Shown piece by piece: positions 25,927-35,029 of a stretch of 64,000 bases of DNA; position 1 is the first letter of the stretch, and every line of letters starts with the position of its first letter. The position numbers and the translations under genes are program-made. Under the pieces are notes generated by a model. It was not told the origin of the DNA. It saw only the letters and a program-made list of their open reading frames with translations, and did not search any database. Source of the stretch: an uncultured Bacteroidales bacterium (GTDB lineage: Bacteria; Bacteroidota; Bacteroidia; Bacteroidales; UBA932); the NCBI GenBank assembly GCA_944323805.1, contig CALUTW010000011.1, positions 1 to 64,000 on the forward strand, given 5' to 3'.

Positions 25927-26712
25927 TTAAAAATAATATATCGGGTTACTATAAATATTCTGCGTAATTCGGACTGCAAAGGTAGGAAAATTTTTCTTCA
26001 GTAGCGAAAATAAAATATCAACTATCTGTATCTCACTTTCGTAATGGCCTATATCCATTATCATGAATCCCGGCCGTGTAAAGAAATGATGGTATGACAC
26101 ATCAGCACAGATATAGAGTCCGGCGCCCGATGACATGGCGGCATCTATCAGCGAGCTGCCCGAGCCTCCGCACATCGCGACCCGGGAAATCAGGCCTCCG
26201 ACCGGTCTCGATGCCCGCAATGATTTGAGCGAAAAGCATTTCTTGACGAAGGACACGGCCTCTTCTGCAGTCATCGGCACTGGCAGGTTGCCGACAACGC
26301 CAAGTCCTGTCCCGTCCCCTTCCTTGTCAAGTATCTCGACATCCTCCAGCCCCATCCTTGCCGCCATCGCCCCGCTCACGCCTGCGATGACCTTGTCAGC
26401 CGAAGTGTGGGCCGCATAAACGGATATGCCGGCAGACACGGCCTTCATCACGGCCAGCCCGACAGGGTCTTCCGGACTGATTTTCCTCAGTCCCGAGAAA
26501 ATCAGCGGATGATGTGTCACAATCATGTCCGCACCGACAGATACGGCCTCATCTACAAGCTCCGGGGTACAATCCAGCCCGAGCAGCACGGAATGCACCG
26601 GAGATTCAGGCGAGCCTATGCACAGCCCGCTGTTATCCCATTTCTCCTGAATGGACAGCGGCGCGAACTCCTCTATCGCCGCCGCTACATCCTTTACCTT
26701 ATATTCTTGCAT
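25927..26712 (-). CDS. Nif3/YbgI-like dinuclear metal-centre protein
   Basis: 261 residues. Metal ligands are visible in VTHHPLIFSG (two His) and, at the C-terminal end, MDIGHYESE (His and Glu). The short form lacks the inserted PII-like domain of the about 370-residue members. Known from the family as GTP cyclohydrolase 1 type 2-like, forming toroidal hexamers; physiological role uncertain. Between the MerR and zinc-ribbon genes in the same direction. Confidence 0.85.
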   Translation of the reverse strand: MQEYKVKDVAAAIEEFAPLSIQEKWDNSGLCIGSPESPVHSVLLGLDCTPELVDEAVSVGADMIVTHHPLIFSGLRKISPEDPVGLAVMKAVSAGISVYAAHTSADKVIAGVSGAMAARMGLEDVEILDKEGDGTGLGVVGNLPVPMTAEEAVSFVKKCFSLKSLRASRPVGGLISRVAMCGGSGSSLIDAAMSSGAGLYICADVSYHHFFTRPGFMIMDIGHYESEIQIVDILFSLLKKNFPTFAVRITQNIYSNPIYYF

Positions 26713-26751
26713 CAGACATGTTTTTGAGATGTTACCACATATACGGGGAGA

Positions 26752-27096
26752 CTATGCATTGTCCGGCCGTCCCGTCTGGCCGATAGCCGTCCTCACATCC
26801 TCGAGGTCCGAACGGAGCGACTTCATCATCCGGACAAGCCTTTCCGCCTTAGCTACCTTGTCCTTCTCTGAAAGCATCTTCCGGTATGCCCCCTCGAGTG
26901 TCATCCCGCATTCCCTGACGAGCAGATGTATCTGACGGAATGTCTCGACATCGTCCCGGGTGTAGAGCCTGTTGCCTTTTGCATTCCTTACCGGCCTGAA
27001 CAGCTTCGGGAACGAATCGGACCAGAAACGCACAAGTGACACGTTCTCGCCGAGTATCCCGGCTACCTCGCCTATGGAATAATAGAGCTTTTCCAT
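26752..27096 (-). CDS. MerR-family transcriptional regulator
   Basis: 114 residues, essentially a MerR winged helix-turn-helix (YSIGEVAGILGENVSLVRFW, then NRLYTRDDVETFRQIHLLV) and a short coiled-coil helix, with no effector-binding domain. This minimal form is a conserved Bacteroidota protein; its targets are unknown. It has its own likely promoter (TATCTTTG at 27129-27136), so it can be expressed separately from the M23 genes upstream. Confidence 0.88.
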   Translation of the reverse strand: MEKLYYSIGEVAGILGENVSLVRFWSDSFPKLFRPVRNAKGNRLYTRDDVETFRQIHLLVRECGMTLEGAYRKMLSEKDKVAKAERLVRMMKSLRSDLEDVRTAIGQTGRPDNA

Positions 27097-27128
27097 TCGG
27101 ATGACACCTTATAATATTAATAATACTC

Positions 27129-27136
27129 CAAAGATA
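27129..27136 (-). promoter_or_regulatory. -7 promoter box for the MerR gene and the genes after it
   Basis: Minus-strand TATCTTTG, 32 nt before ATG 27096, fits TAnnTTTG. No clear TTG box is seen at 19-20 bp. Confidence 0.5.
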
Positions 27137-27165
27137 GCAAAACCAGCCAAATAAAGAATGGGACA

Positions 27166-28116
27166 TCAGTCCATCGACTGGGCTATGCTTGTGCCGAGAG
27201 CCATCATTTCAGCATACTCTTCCGGTGTCAGAGATGCAAAGAAGAAATTGATAGGGTCCATCGCCACCTTGCCCCGCCACACCTCATAATGAAGATGCGG
27301 GGCGAAAGCCTTGCCCGACATGCCGGAGAGACCTATCTTATCGCCTTTCTCGACCCGTCTTCCCTGTCTGACATGAATCTCCTGCAGATGGGCGTATTTT
27401 GTGACATAGCCGTTGCCATGGTCTATGGCAACGACATTTCCGGCGCCCTTCTTCGACCTTGTCACCGATACCACCGTGCCGTCGGCCACGGCATAGACCG
27501 GTGTGCCTGACGGGATGATGAAATCCAGTCCGTCATGCTTCGAATATACCTTGTAGAACGGATTGATCTTATTGCCGGCGGACGCCCCCACCTGAGGGAA
27601 GATGAAGTCCTTTACCGGAAGCACCAGAGGAGGCATGGAATCCCTCATCTCAATGCACCTCTTCATTATATAGTCAAGGGACCTGTCGACCCTGCCGGCG
27701 GCATCAGCGGTCTCGGAAAGCTTCGATTCGGTATAAAGGACTATCCCGGCGTCGGATGAGATCGAATCCCCGAAAGAGGCGAATCCGGCATAGCCGAAAT
27801 CGGGAGAAGTCGGCGACGGCGAATGGAATATCTCCTCATAGATGCTCCCGTCCCGCTGCTCCAGACCGGAAACGACGTCATTCAGCAGAGCTTCCTTCTC
27901 CGCCATCCCGTCATACAGCTTCTCGTACATCCGGTTCTCCTGCTTCAGCTTCCGTTCGGCATCCGTGCTGAAGACCAGGGCAAAAAGGATATAATACAGC
28001 ACAGCAAGGGCTATACTGACCACGAAATACTTCAGACACCTGCGGAAGACTGCCTTGAATGTGGGCCTGACACGCCTTATCTTGTAATTGTTGTCGAGGA
28101 CATATCTGCTGCTCAT
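27166..28116 (-). CDS. M23-family peptidase, membrane-anchored (second of a tandem pair)
   Basis: 316 residues. A short cytoplasmic N-terminus (MSSRYVLDNNYKIRRVRPT), one membrane helix (about 30-52), a coiled-coil-like stretch, then an LytM domain with HDGLDFIIPSGTPVYAVADG (His-x3-Asp zinc ligands) and HLHYEVW (HxH). All catalytic residues are present, so it may cut peptidoglycan cross-links rather than be a degenerate activator. Its start overlaps the stop of the upstream M23 gene as ATGA, indicating translational coupling. The paired gene has the same layout, so the two arose by duplication. Confidence 0.9.
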   Translation of the reverse strand: MSSRYVLDNNYKIRRVRPTFKAVFRRCLKYFVVSIALAVLYYILFALVFSTDAERKLKQENRMYEKLYDGMAEKEALLNDVVSGLEQRDGSIYEEIFHSPSPTSPDFGYAGFASFGDSISSDAGIVLYTESKLSETADAAGRVDRSLDYIMKRCIEMRDSMPPLVLPVKDFIFPQVGASAGNKINPFYKVYSKHDGLDFIIPSGTPVYAVADGTVVSVTRSKKGAGNVVAIDHGNGYVTKYAHLQEIHVRQGRRVEKGDKIGLSGMSGKAFAPHLHYEVWRGKVAMDPINFFFASLTPEEYAEMMALGTSIAQSMD

Positions 28117-29081
28117 GACCCGCTTTTTACCTTGTTGACAAGAGACATATAGTCAGAAGTGTCCATGGACAGGTCGAAATAGTTGTACGGATTGACCGGC
28201 CTGTCCTTGTATATTACCTCGTAATGCAGATGAGGGCCTGTCGACTTGCCGGTATTGCCGGACAGCCCGAGGAATGTACCCATCTTTACGGTATCGCCCT
28301 CATGTACCGAGATTTCCTTCATGTGGGCATATCTTGTCTTATACCCGAACCCGTGATTGACGACAACAGAGTTGCCATAGCCGAAGAACGCATGGCGGAC
28401 TTTCTCGACGACCCCGTCGGCAGTGGAATAGACGCTGTTCCCCGTCGGCATCGCAAAGTCAATCCCCTCATGGAAAGCGGTACGGCCGTATACCGGGTCT
28501 GTCCTGCGGCCATACGCGCTGGAGATATGGTATGAGCCCGGAACAGGGCATATCGGAGCGATTGACGGTACCCTGAGCATCATCTCGCCGGAATATTTCG
28601 ATATGGCGGCAATCTCATCGAAGGACTTGCTCTGCACATAGGCCTTCTTTGTCAGGACATCCAGCCTGAGGGCCATATCCTTAAGAAGGGAGGAGCAGTC
28701 CCCCTGGTCAAGGTATGCATACCTGTTGACACCACCGAATCCGGCATTGCGGACCTCGTCGGGTATCTCATACATCCCGAAGACGGACCTGTATATGTCA
28801 TTATCCCTCACGGCAAGCATTGAAAGCGCTTCGTCATAGCCGTCGAGCTGCCTGTCCATCATCTCGTAACGTGCACTCCACTTGGCATTGTTCTTCTTGA
28901 TGATCATCGTCTTAGGCAGGTCGTTCCCGAGTACGGAAGTATATATCCATACATAAAAGAAGGCCGCTGCGATACTCCCTGCAAAAAGCAGCATGCTCTT
29001 TAGGAAGCGGCGGGTCGACCTTTCTGTCAGCTCGTAAGAAAGCGTATCCGGATTGAAAATATACTTCTTGAATTTTGACAT
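28113..29081 (-). CDS. M23-family peptidase, membrane-anchored (first of a tandem pair)
   Basis: 322 residues from ATG 29081 (MSKFKKYIFNPDTLSYEL). One membrane helix (about 30-50), an alpha-helical linker, then an LytM domain with HEGIDFAMPTGNSVYSTADG and HLHYEVIY, keeping the zinc ligands His, Asp and HxH. Periplasmic wall hydrolase or divisome regulator. The frame extends to 29150, but the -7 box TATCTTTG (29086-29093) lies inside that extension, so ATG 29081 is preferred. Divergent from alaS. Confidence 0.9.
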   Translation of the reverse strand: MSKFKKYIFNPDTLSYELTERSTRRFLKSMLLFAGSIAAAFFYVWIYTSVLGNDLPKTMIIKKNNAKWSARYEMMDRQLDGYDEALSMLAVRDNDIYRSVFGMYEIPDEVRNAGFGGVNRYAYLDQGDCSSLLKDMALRLDVLTKKAYVQSKSFDEIAAISKYSGEMMLRVPSIAPICPVPGSYHISSAYGRRTDPVYGRTAFHEGIDFAMPTGNSVYSTADGVVEKVRHAFFGYGNSVVVNHGFGYKTRYAHMKEISVHEGDTVKMGTFLGLSGNTGKSTGPHLHYEVIYKDRPVNPYNYFDLSMDTSDYMSLVNKVKSGS

Positions 29082-29085
29082 GCCG

Positions 29086-29093
29086 CAAAGATA
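29086..29093 (-). promoter_or_regulatory. -7 promoter box of the M23 pair, four bases from the start codon
   Basis: Minus-strand TATCTTTG, then CGGC, then ATG 29081. A transcript from this box would begin at about the ATG, so the mRNA could be leaderless. A -33 box is not obvious. Confidence 0.45.
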
Positions 29094-29116
29094 CTCCATT
29101 ATTTGCAAAAAAGTTA

Positions 29117-29124
29117 TAATTTTG
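29117..29124 (+). promoter_or_regulatory. -7 promoter box for alaS
   Basis: TAATTTTG, 34 nt before ATG 29159, fits TAnnTTTG. It is back to back with the M23 promoter on the other strand, in a roughly 75-bp divergent intergenic region. Confidence 0.45.
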
Positions 29125-29158
29125 CAGGTTATTTGTTGAAAATTAGACATTATTTATA

Positions 29159-31783
29159 ATGAACAATATGACTTCCAAAGAAATAAGGCAAGCATTCCTT
29201 GACTTTTTCGCTTCAAAGGGACATGTGATTGTCCCGTCAGCCCCAATGGTTGTAAAGAATGACCCGACACTCATGTTTACGAATGCCGGGATGAACCAGT
29301 TCAAGGACTGGTTCCTCGGGAACAGCGTACCGAAATACAAGAGAGTGACAGACAGCCAGAAATGTCTCAGGGTCAGCGGAAAGCACAATGACCTCGAAGA
29401 GGTGGGACACGACTCCTACCACCATACGATGTTCGAGATGCTCGGCAACTGGAGCTTCGGGGACTATTTCAAAAAGGAAGCCATAGAGTGGGCGTGGGAA
29501 CTGCTTACCGACGTGTACGGGATTGACAAGGGACGCCTGTATGCAACTGTCTTCCAGGGAGATGCCGAAGACCACACGGAGATGGATACAGAAGCCCTCG
29601 AGGAATGGAAGAAATATCTGCCGGAGGACAGGATACTGTTCGGCAACAAGCATGACAATTTCTGGGAGATGGGCGATACCGGCCCGTGCGGCCCGTGCAG
29701 CGAAATCCACGTCGACCTCAGAAGCGATGAGGAACGCGCGGCCCTCCCGGGAAGAGAGCTCGTAAACAAAGGCCATCATCTCGTAATCGAGATATGGAAT
29801 CTGGTATTCATGCAGTTCAACCGCAAGGCAGACGGGCATCTCGAGCCGCTTCCGAACAAGAACGTCGATACGGGCATGGGCTTCGAGAGGCTCTGCATGA
29901 CGCTCCAGGGGAAGACGAGCAACTACGACACAGATGTATTTACCGGCATGATACACAGGATAGAGGAGCTCTCCGGCCACAGCTATACCGAGTCGGAAAA
30001 GACCGGGGTGGCAATGAGAGTGATAGCCGACCATATCAGGGCAATCAGCTTTTCCATAGCTGACGGCCAGCTGCCGTCAAATGTCAAGGCAGGGTATGTA
30101 ATAAGGCGTATCCTCAGAAGGGCCGTAAGATACGGATATACATTCCTCGGGTTCAACGAGCCGTTCCTCTGCAGGCTTGTAGGCCAGCTCGTAGACGATA
30201 TGGGACAGTCCTACCCTGAGATTGCAAGGCAGCAGCCCCTGATAGAGAAAGTCATCCAGGAGGAGGAGATGGCTTTCCTGCGCACTCTCGACAGGGGCAT
30301 CAAGCTCATGGACAGCATAATGGAGAAGTCCAAGGAGACAAGGATAATCACAGGGGAGGATGCATTTGTCCTGTACGACACCTACGGGTTCCCTATCGAC
30401 CTGAGCGAGCTCATCGCATCCGAAAACGGATTCTGCATAGACATAGCCGGGTTCGAGAGGGAGCTCCAGAAACAGAAGGACAGGGCAAGGAACGCCACTT
30501 CCCTGGAGTCGGGAGACTGGGTGGAATTCCACCACTGCGACAATGTCGAGTTCGCAGGCTATGACTTTACGGAAATAGAGGGTGCCACACTTGCAAGGCA
30601 CCGGACTGTAAAGGCCAAGAACAAGACGATGTACCAGCTCGTCTTCGACAGGACACCGTTCTATGCCGAAATGGGAGGACAGGTCGGAGATACAGGATAC
30701 ATCATGTCCGAAAGCGGAGAGAAGATACAGATACTCAATACAATAAAAGAGAACAACCTGACCATCCACATCGCTGAAAGGATTCCTGAGGACTGCTCCG
30801 GGGCCTTTACCCTGCATGTGGACACCGACAGGAGGCTGCGCATCACGGCCAACCATACTGCTACCCATCTGCTGCATAAGGCACTGAGGGAAATCCTCGG
30901 CACACATGTGGAGCAGAAAGGCTCCTATGTATCGCCTTCATATTTCAGATTCGACTTCTCGCACTTCGAGAAGCTCACTGACGAGCAGATAGACATTGTG
31001 GAAAGACGGGTAAACGAGCTTATCCGGCTCGACAGCCCTCTTGAGGAGAACCGTTCGGCAACGATGGAGGAGGCCCAGGAAATGGGAGCAATGGCCCTGT
31101 TCGGGGAGAAATACGGAGACCGGGTACGCATCGTGAAGTTCGGGGACTCGGTAGAGCTCTGCGGAGGTACGCATGTGAGGGCTACCGGCCAGATAGGATT
31201 CTTCAAGATAGTGTCTGAGTCGGCAATCGCCGCCGGGATACGCAGGATAGAGGCGACGACAGGAGCCGATGCAGAGAATGTCGTAGATGCAATGGAAAAC
31301 ATGTTCCGCGCGGCAAAGGCATTGTTCAACAACGCCCCTGACCTGGCAATGTCCATCAGGAAGCTGATTGAAGAGAACGAGCATTACAGGAAGGAGATGG
31401 AGGCAATCGCCAAGGAGAAGGCGGCCGCACTGAAGAATGCGCTCAAGGAGAACAGCAGGGAAATCAACGGCGTCAACATGGTTACCGTCACGCAGCCGGT
31501 CAATCCGAACATGCTGAAAAACGCCGCAGCCATGCTGCAGAAAGAGACATCCAACATGGCCATAGCCGCTGCATTCGAGTTCGAGGGCAAGCCGCAGCTG
31601 CTCCTGATGTATTCACAGGACCTTGTGGATGCAGGACACAACGCATCCAAGGATGTCAAGGAGGCAGCGAAAGCCATCCTCGGAGGAGGCGGCGGACAGC
31701 CTGGGCTCGCGACTGCAGGAGGAAAGGAGACTGCCGGGCTCGATGATGCCCTGAATACTCTTATCGGACTTGCAACTAAATAA
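29159..31783 (+). CDS. alaS: Alanine-tRNA ligase
   Basis: 874 residues, standard bacterial length. The class II catalytic core starts [21 protein letters not shown], with motif 2 region [15 protein letters not shown]. The editing domain carries [11 protein letters not shown] and CGGTHV (metal ligands), and the C-Ala domain ends [15 protein letters not shown]. It charges tRNA-Ala and corrects mischarged Ser/Gly. An alternative ATG four codons in (MTSKEI) is possible. It lies 25 bp before the permease-Fmt fusion in the same direction, so the three genes to 34927 are probably co-transcribed. Confidence 0.97.
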   Translation: MNNMTSKEIRQAFLDFFASKGHVIVPSAPMVVKNDPTLMFTNAGMNQFKDWFLGNSVPKYKRVTDSQKCLRVSGKHNDLEEVGHDSYHHTMFEMLGNWSFGDYFKKEAIEWAWELLTDVYGIDKGRLYATVFQGDAEDHTEMDTEALEEWKKYLPEDRILFGNKHDNFWEMGDTGPCGPCSEIHVDLRSDEERAALPGRELVNKGHHLVIEIWNLVFMQFNRKADGHLEPLPNKNVDTGMGFERLCMTLQGKTSNYDTDVFTGMIHRIEELSGHSYTESEKTGVAMRVIADHIRAISFSIADGQLPSNVKAGYVIRRILRRAVRYGYTFLGFNEPFLCRLVGQLVDDMGQSYPEIARQQPLIEKVIQEEEMAFLRTLDRGIKLMDSIMEKSKETRIITGEDAFVLYDTYGFPIDLSELIASENGFCIDIAGFERELQKQKDRARNATSLESGDWVEFHHCDNVEFAGYDFTEIEGATLARHRTVKAKNKTMYQLVFDRTPFYAEMGGQVGDTGYIMSESGEKIQILNTIKENNLTIHIAERIPEDCSGAFTLHVDTDRRLRITANHTATHLLHKALREILGTHVEQKGSYVSPSYFRFDFSHFEKLTDEQIDIVERRVNELIRLDSPLEENRSATMEEAQEMGAMALFGEKYGDRVRIVKFGDSVELCGGTHVRATGQIGFFKIVSESAIAAGIRRIEATTGADAENVVDAMENMFRAAKALFNNAPDLAMSIRKLIEENEHYRKEMEAIAKEKAAALKNALKENSREINGVNMVTVTQPVNPNMLKNAAAMLQKETSNMAIAAAFEFEGKPQLLLMYSQDLVDAGHNASKDVKEAAKAILGGGGGQPGLATAGGKETAGLDDALNTLIGLATK

Positions 31784-31808
31784 GGTAAAATGACATCTGA
31801 TATTCCGG

Positions 31809-34256
31809 ATGAAGAAGCTTGACTCATACATACTGAAATCTTTCATAGGGCCGTTCTTTGCGATCCTGCTTGTTGTCGTCTTCATCCTCATGATGCAGTT
31901 TCTCTGGCTCTACATCGATGAGCTGGTCGGCAAGGGACTGAGCATAAAGGTCATACTTGAATTCCTCGGATGGGGCTGTGCGACACTGCTCCCCCTGTCC
32001 CTGCCTCTTGCCACACTTCTTTCATCGATGATGACACTTGGGACACTGGGAGAGAACAACGAGCTGCTCGCAATCAAGGCCGCCGGAATATCGCTCAAGC
32101 GGGTACTTACCCCGCTCATGATTGCCTCGTTTGTCGTCAGCATCGGGACATTCTTCGCGACCAACAACCTTGTGCCTGTCGCCTACAACAAGATATACAC
32201 CCTCAGGGACGATATCGGCAGGACGAAAGAGGAAATCAAGATCCCTACAGGCACATTCTATGACGGCATCGACGGATACACCCTGAGAGTCAATTCGAGG
32301 AACGAGGACACCGGCATGATGCACGATGTCATGGTCTACAACCACAACGGGACGAAGGGCAACACCAGCCTGACTCTGGCAGACTCAGCACTCATGAAGA
32401 TGTCAGAGGACAAGACCTACCTGACATTCATCCTGTATGACGGGATAAATTACGAGGAGACCAACACAAGGAAATACCGCGATACCACCCTGCAGCTCCA
32501 GAAGATAGAGTTCCACAGGCAGGAACTTGTGATTCCGCTGGAAAACTACGCATTCAAGAAATCCGAGGATACCAGGTTCGACGACCAGGTCACGGCAATG
32601 AACCTCAAACAGCTCAACCATGGGGAAGACTCCATCGGACGGTTGAATTCGGACATCAGGAAAGACCATCTCGAGACCCTGCGGAAGAGTACCATACTGA
32701 TGTACAACAGCCAGCTGGACACCTCGAGACATGAGGCTATCACTGTCCCGTTCACATACGAGGGATTCATGGAATGGGACGATATCGGAGGGGAGATCCG
32801 CAGCTACGAGAGGGCTCTCTCGCAGGTAAACGAATACATCTCCACCCTGACTACATTCGGCAGGGAGACCTATTACTATTCATACCTGCTCAGGAGAATC
32901 GATGTAGAGCAGCTGAAGAAATTCGCTGTCGCGATAGCATGCTTCATTTTCTTCTTTATCGGGGCTCCGCTCGGGGCACTGATAAGGAAAGGCGGGCTCG
33001 GGACTCCGGCCATCATCTCGGTCCTGTTCTTTGTCGTATACTGGGTCGTGGACATATCCGGGACGAAGCTTGCCAATGACGGGGCCATTGCAGCCAGCAC
33101 AGGAGTATTCATATCGTCGTACGTGCTGTTCCCGATAGGGATGTTCCTCACATGGAAGGCGATAAATGACTCATCGATATTCAGCACCGACAGCATGAAG
33201 ACATGGATCAAGAAATTCCAGATGAAGATAATGGGAAAGATAAGAAGGACGAGGATAGTATACATGGGGACCCCGGAATTTGCCGTAGCCCCTCTTGACG
33301 AGCTCATAAGGAACGGCTACCATGTGGTCGGGGTGGTCACTGTCGCCGACAAGGCCAGCGGCAGAGGACTGAAGGTAAATGAGAGTGCAGTCAAGAAATA
33401 TGCTGTAGAACACGGCCTGCCGCTGCTGCAGCCGACATCGCTGAAAGACCCGGAATTCATAGAGGCCCTGAAGGCATGGAAGCCGGACCTGTTCGTTGTG
33501 GTGGCCTTCCGCATGCTGCCTAAGGTCGTATGGGAAATCCCGCGGCTCGGTACATTCAACCTGCATGCAGCCCTTCTGCCGCAATACAGGGGTGCAGCCC
33601 CTATAAACTGGGCGATAATAAACGGGGAACACCTGTCCGGAGTGACGACATTCATGATTGACGACGGGATGGACACGGGACACATCATCTACAGGGAGCA
33701 ATGCAGGATTGAAGACACTGACACCGCAGGAGACCTGCACGACAAGCTGATGGCCCTCGGAGCCAAGATTGTCGTACAGACAACCGAGACAATCATAGAA
33801 GGCCAGGTTGAACTCAAGCTGCAGAAAAGCTACATCCAGGGAGACGAGGTGCTGAAACCTGCCCCGAAAATCACGCACGAGCTCTGCCATATCGGATGGG
33901 ACGCAAAGACCAGCCGTGTATACAACCTCATACGCGGACTCAGCCCTTATCCGGGAGCCTTCACGGAATTCACAAGGGACAGCGACAGCATGAATGTCAA
34001 GATATTCACATCCGAGAAACTGACGTCCGACGGTCTCCGCGCCCTTATCGCGGCTGCAGGGGAGGCCGGCCATGCCCATGATGCAGATACATCCGACCCG
34101 GGTACAATCTTCTCGGACGGGAAGTCATGGCTTGCCATCCGCACACTTGACGGGGCGATATCCGTCACAAGCCTGCAGATGTCCGGGAAGAAACGCATGG
34201 ACATCAGAAGCTTCCTCGCCGGATTCCGCGAGCCCGAGACATGGACAGCAAGATAG
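31809..34256 (+). CDS. LptF/LptG-family permease fused to methionyl-tRNA formyltransferase
   Basis: One uninterrupted frame of 815 residues. Residues 1 to about 474 are a complete LptF/G (YjgP/YjgQ) LPS-export permease: N-terminal helices (YILKSFIGPFFAILLVVVF, then two more), a large periplasmic beta-jellyroll, and three C-terminal helices from about 375 to 465. Residues 475-815 are a complete Fmt: IVYMGTPEFAVAPLDEL, the cofactor/catalytic stretch FNLHAALLPQYRGAAPINWAI, SGVTTFMIDDGMDTG, and the C-terminal tRNA-binding domain. The LptFG partner complex moves LPS out of the inner membrane; Fmt formylates initiator Met-tRNA. The join (about 455-485) is basic and rich in Lys, on the cytoplasmic side. 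Met475 (ATG 33231) could be an internal start for Fmt alone; only a weak GA-rich stretch precedes it. Whether one polypeptide is made is unproven. Confidence 0.88.
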   Translation: MKKLDSYILKSFIGPFFAILLVVVFILMMQFLWLYIDELVGKGLSIKVILEFLGWGCATLLPLSLPLATLLSSMMTLGTLGENNELLAIKAAGISLKRVLTPLMIASFVVSIGTFFATNNLVPVAYNKIYTLRDDIGRTKEEIKIPTGTFYDGIDGYTLRVNSRNEDTGMMHDVMVYNHNGTKGNTSLTLADSALMKMSEDKTYLTFILYDGINYEETNTRKYRDTTLQLQKIEFHRQELVIPLENYAFKKSEDTRFDDQVTAMNLKQLNHGEDSIGRLNSDIRKDHLETLRKSTILMYNSQLDTSRHEAITVPFTYEGFMEWDDIGGEIRSYERALSQVNEYISTLTTFGRETYYYSYLLRRIDVEQLKKFAVAIACFIFFFIGAPLGALIRKGGLGTPAIISVLFFVVYWVVDISGTKLANDGAIAASTGVFISSYVLFPIGMFLTWKAINDSSIFSTDSMKTWIKKFQMKIMGKIRRTRIVYMGTPEFAVAPLDELIRNGYHVVGVVTVADKASGRGLKVNESAVKKYAVEHGLPLLQPTSLKDPEFIEALKAWKPDLFVVVAFRMLPKVVWEIPRLGTFNLHAALLPQYRGAAPINWAIINGEHLSGVTTFMIDDGMDTGHIIYREQCRIEDTDTAGDLHDKLMALGAKIVVQTTETIIEGQVELKLQKSYIQGDEVLKPAPKITHELCHIGWDAKTSRVYNLIRGLSPYPGAFTEFTRDSDSMNVKIFTSEKLTSDGLRALIAAAGEAGHAHDADTSDPGTIFSDGKSWLAIRTLDGAISVTSLQMSGKKRMDIRSFLAGFREPETWTAR

Positions 34257-34927
34257 GAATTATGGGAAAATCGGCGGTCATAATATGCAACGGGGAATTC
34301 CCCGCAAAGGAATATCCGAGATACATCATCCGGAATGCAGATATCATCGTATGCTGTGACGGTGCCTTTGACAGATACCTCAGGCATTGCGACAGCATCT
34401 TCGGCAAGACGAGGCTCCCGGATGCAGTCATAGGCGACATGGACTCGATCTCGAAGAGGAAAAGGGAAAGATACGGCAGCATTATGGTCCATGTCAGCGA
34501 CCAGGACACAAATGACCAGACCAAGGCATTCAATCATATCCTTGAGCGCTGGCCCGACGTATCGGAAATCCATATCACAGGTGCCACAGGAATCCGGACA
34601 GACCACACCATAGGCAACATCTCTCTCCTCATGGAATACGCCAGAACATATGACCTTGAGTCGAAAGGGATTACAGTCGACATCATTTCCGACTGCGAAA
34701 CCATATTCCCTGTGACGGACACCATCGAGCTGATGTGCGGGACAGGCCGCCGGATATCGGTAATGACGCCTGACAGCACCCTGAGAATCCATTCGGAAGG
34801 TCTGGTGTGGCCGCTTGACGATGTCGTCTTCGACAACTGGTGGAAAGCGACGCTCAACAGGGCCGGAGAAGACAGGGTAAAGCTGGTCTTCAACCACAGG
34901 TCAATCGCTCTCGTCATCATGGACTGA
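34241..34927 (+). CDS. Thiamine diphosphokinase
   Basis: 228 residues from ATG 34241, which overlaps the fusion gene's stop by 16 bp; ATG 34262 (MGKSAVIICNGEFP) with AGGAAT upstream is an equally good start. Family motifs: VCCDGAFDRYL, VIGDMDSIS (metal site), DQDTNDQTKAFNH and TGATGIRTDHTIGNISLL. It makes thiamine diphosphate from thiamine and ATP. No TPP riboswitch is visible upstream; the gene seems read with alaS and the fusion gene. Cytoplasmic enzyme, last of the plus-strand group. Confidence 0.9.
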   Translation: MDSKIGIMGKSAVIICNGEFPAKEYPRYIIRNADIIVCCDGAFDRYLRHCDSIFGKTRLPDAVIGDMDSISKRKRERYGSIMVHVSDQDTNDQTKAFNHILERWPDVSEIHITGATGIRTDHTIGNISLLMEYARTYDLESKGITVDIISDCETIFPVTDTIELMCGTGRRISVMTPDSTLRIHSEGLVWPLDDVVFDNWWKATLNRAGEDRVKLVFNHRSIALVIMD

Positions 34928-34952
34928 GCACTTCCCGAAAGGAAAAATAATT

Positions 34953-34971
34953 GATTTTCATTAGGAAAATC
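34953..34971 (+). terminator. Weak stem-loop after the thiamine diphosphokinase gene
   Basis: GATTTTC/GAAAATC stem of seven pairs with a five-base loop, followed by CTTTGTTT. AT-rich and weak, and it sits just before the ilvA promoter, so it may instead be chance. Confidence 0.3.
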
Positions 34972-34984
34972 CTTTGTTTAGTCA

Positions 34985-34992
34985 TATTTTTG
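34985..34992 (+). promoter_or_regulatory. -7 promoter box for ilvA-ilvE
   Basis: TATTTTTG, 37 nt before ATG 35030, fits TAnnTTTG. The two following genes are 11 bp apart. No leader peptide or T-box is evident in this short leader, so attenuation is not seen. Confidence 0.45.
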
Positions 34993-35029
34993 CAGTATTA
35001 TATTGAATATTGCATAAAATTATAACTAA

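Noticed and set aside
33180-33260. Assembly frameshift as the cause of the permease-Fmt fusion
   Set aside because: Both halves are in the same frame without any insertion or deletion needed, and each is complete. A single changed stop codon cannot be ruled out and is listed as the check.
34928-35029. TPP riboswitch or T-box near thiamine kinase and ilvA
   Set aside because: The gap is only about 100 bp, with a promoter box and a weak stem; none of the conserved riboswitch or T-box sequence was seen.
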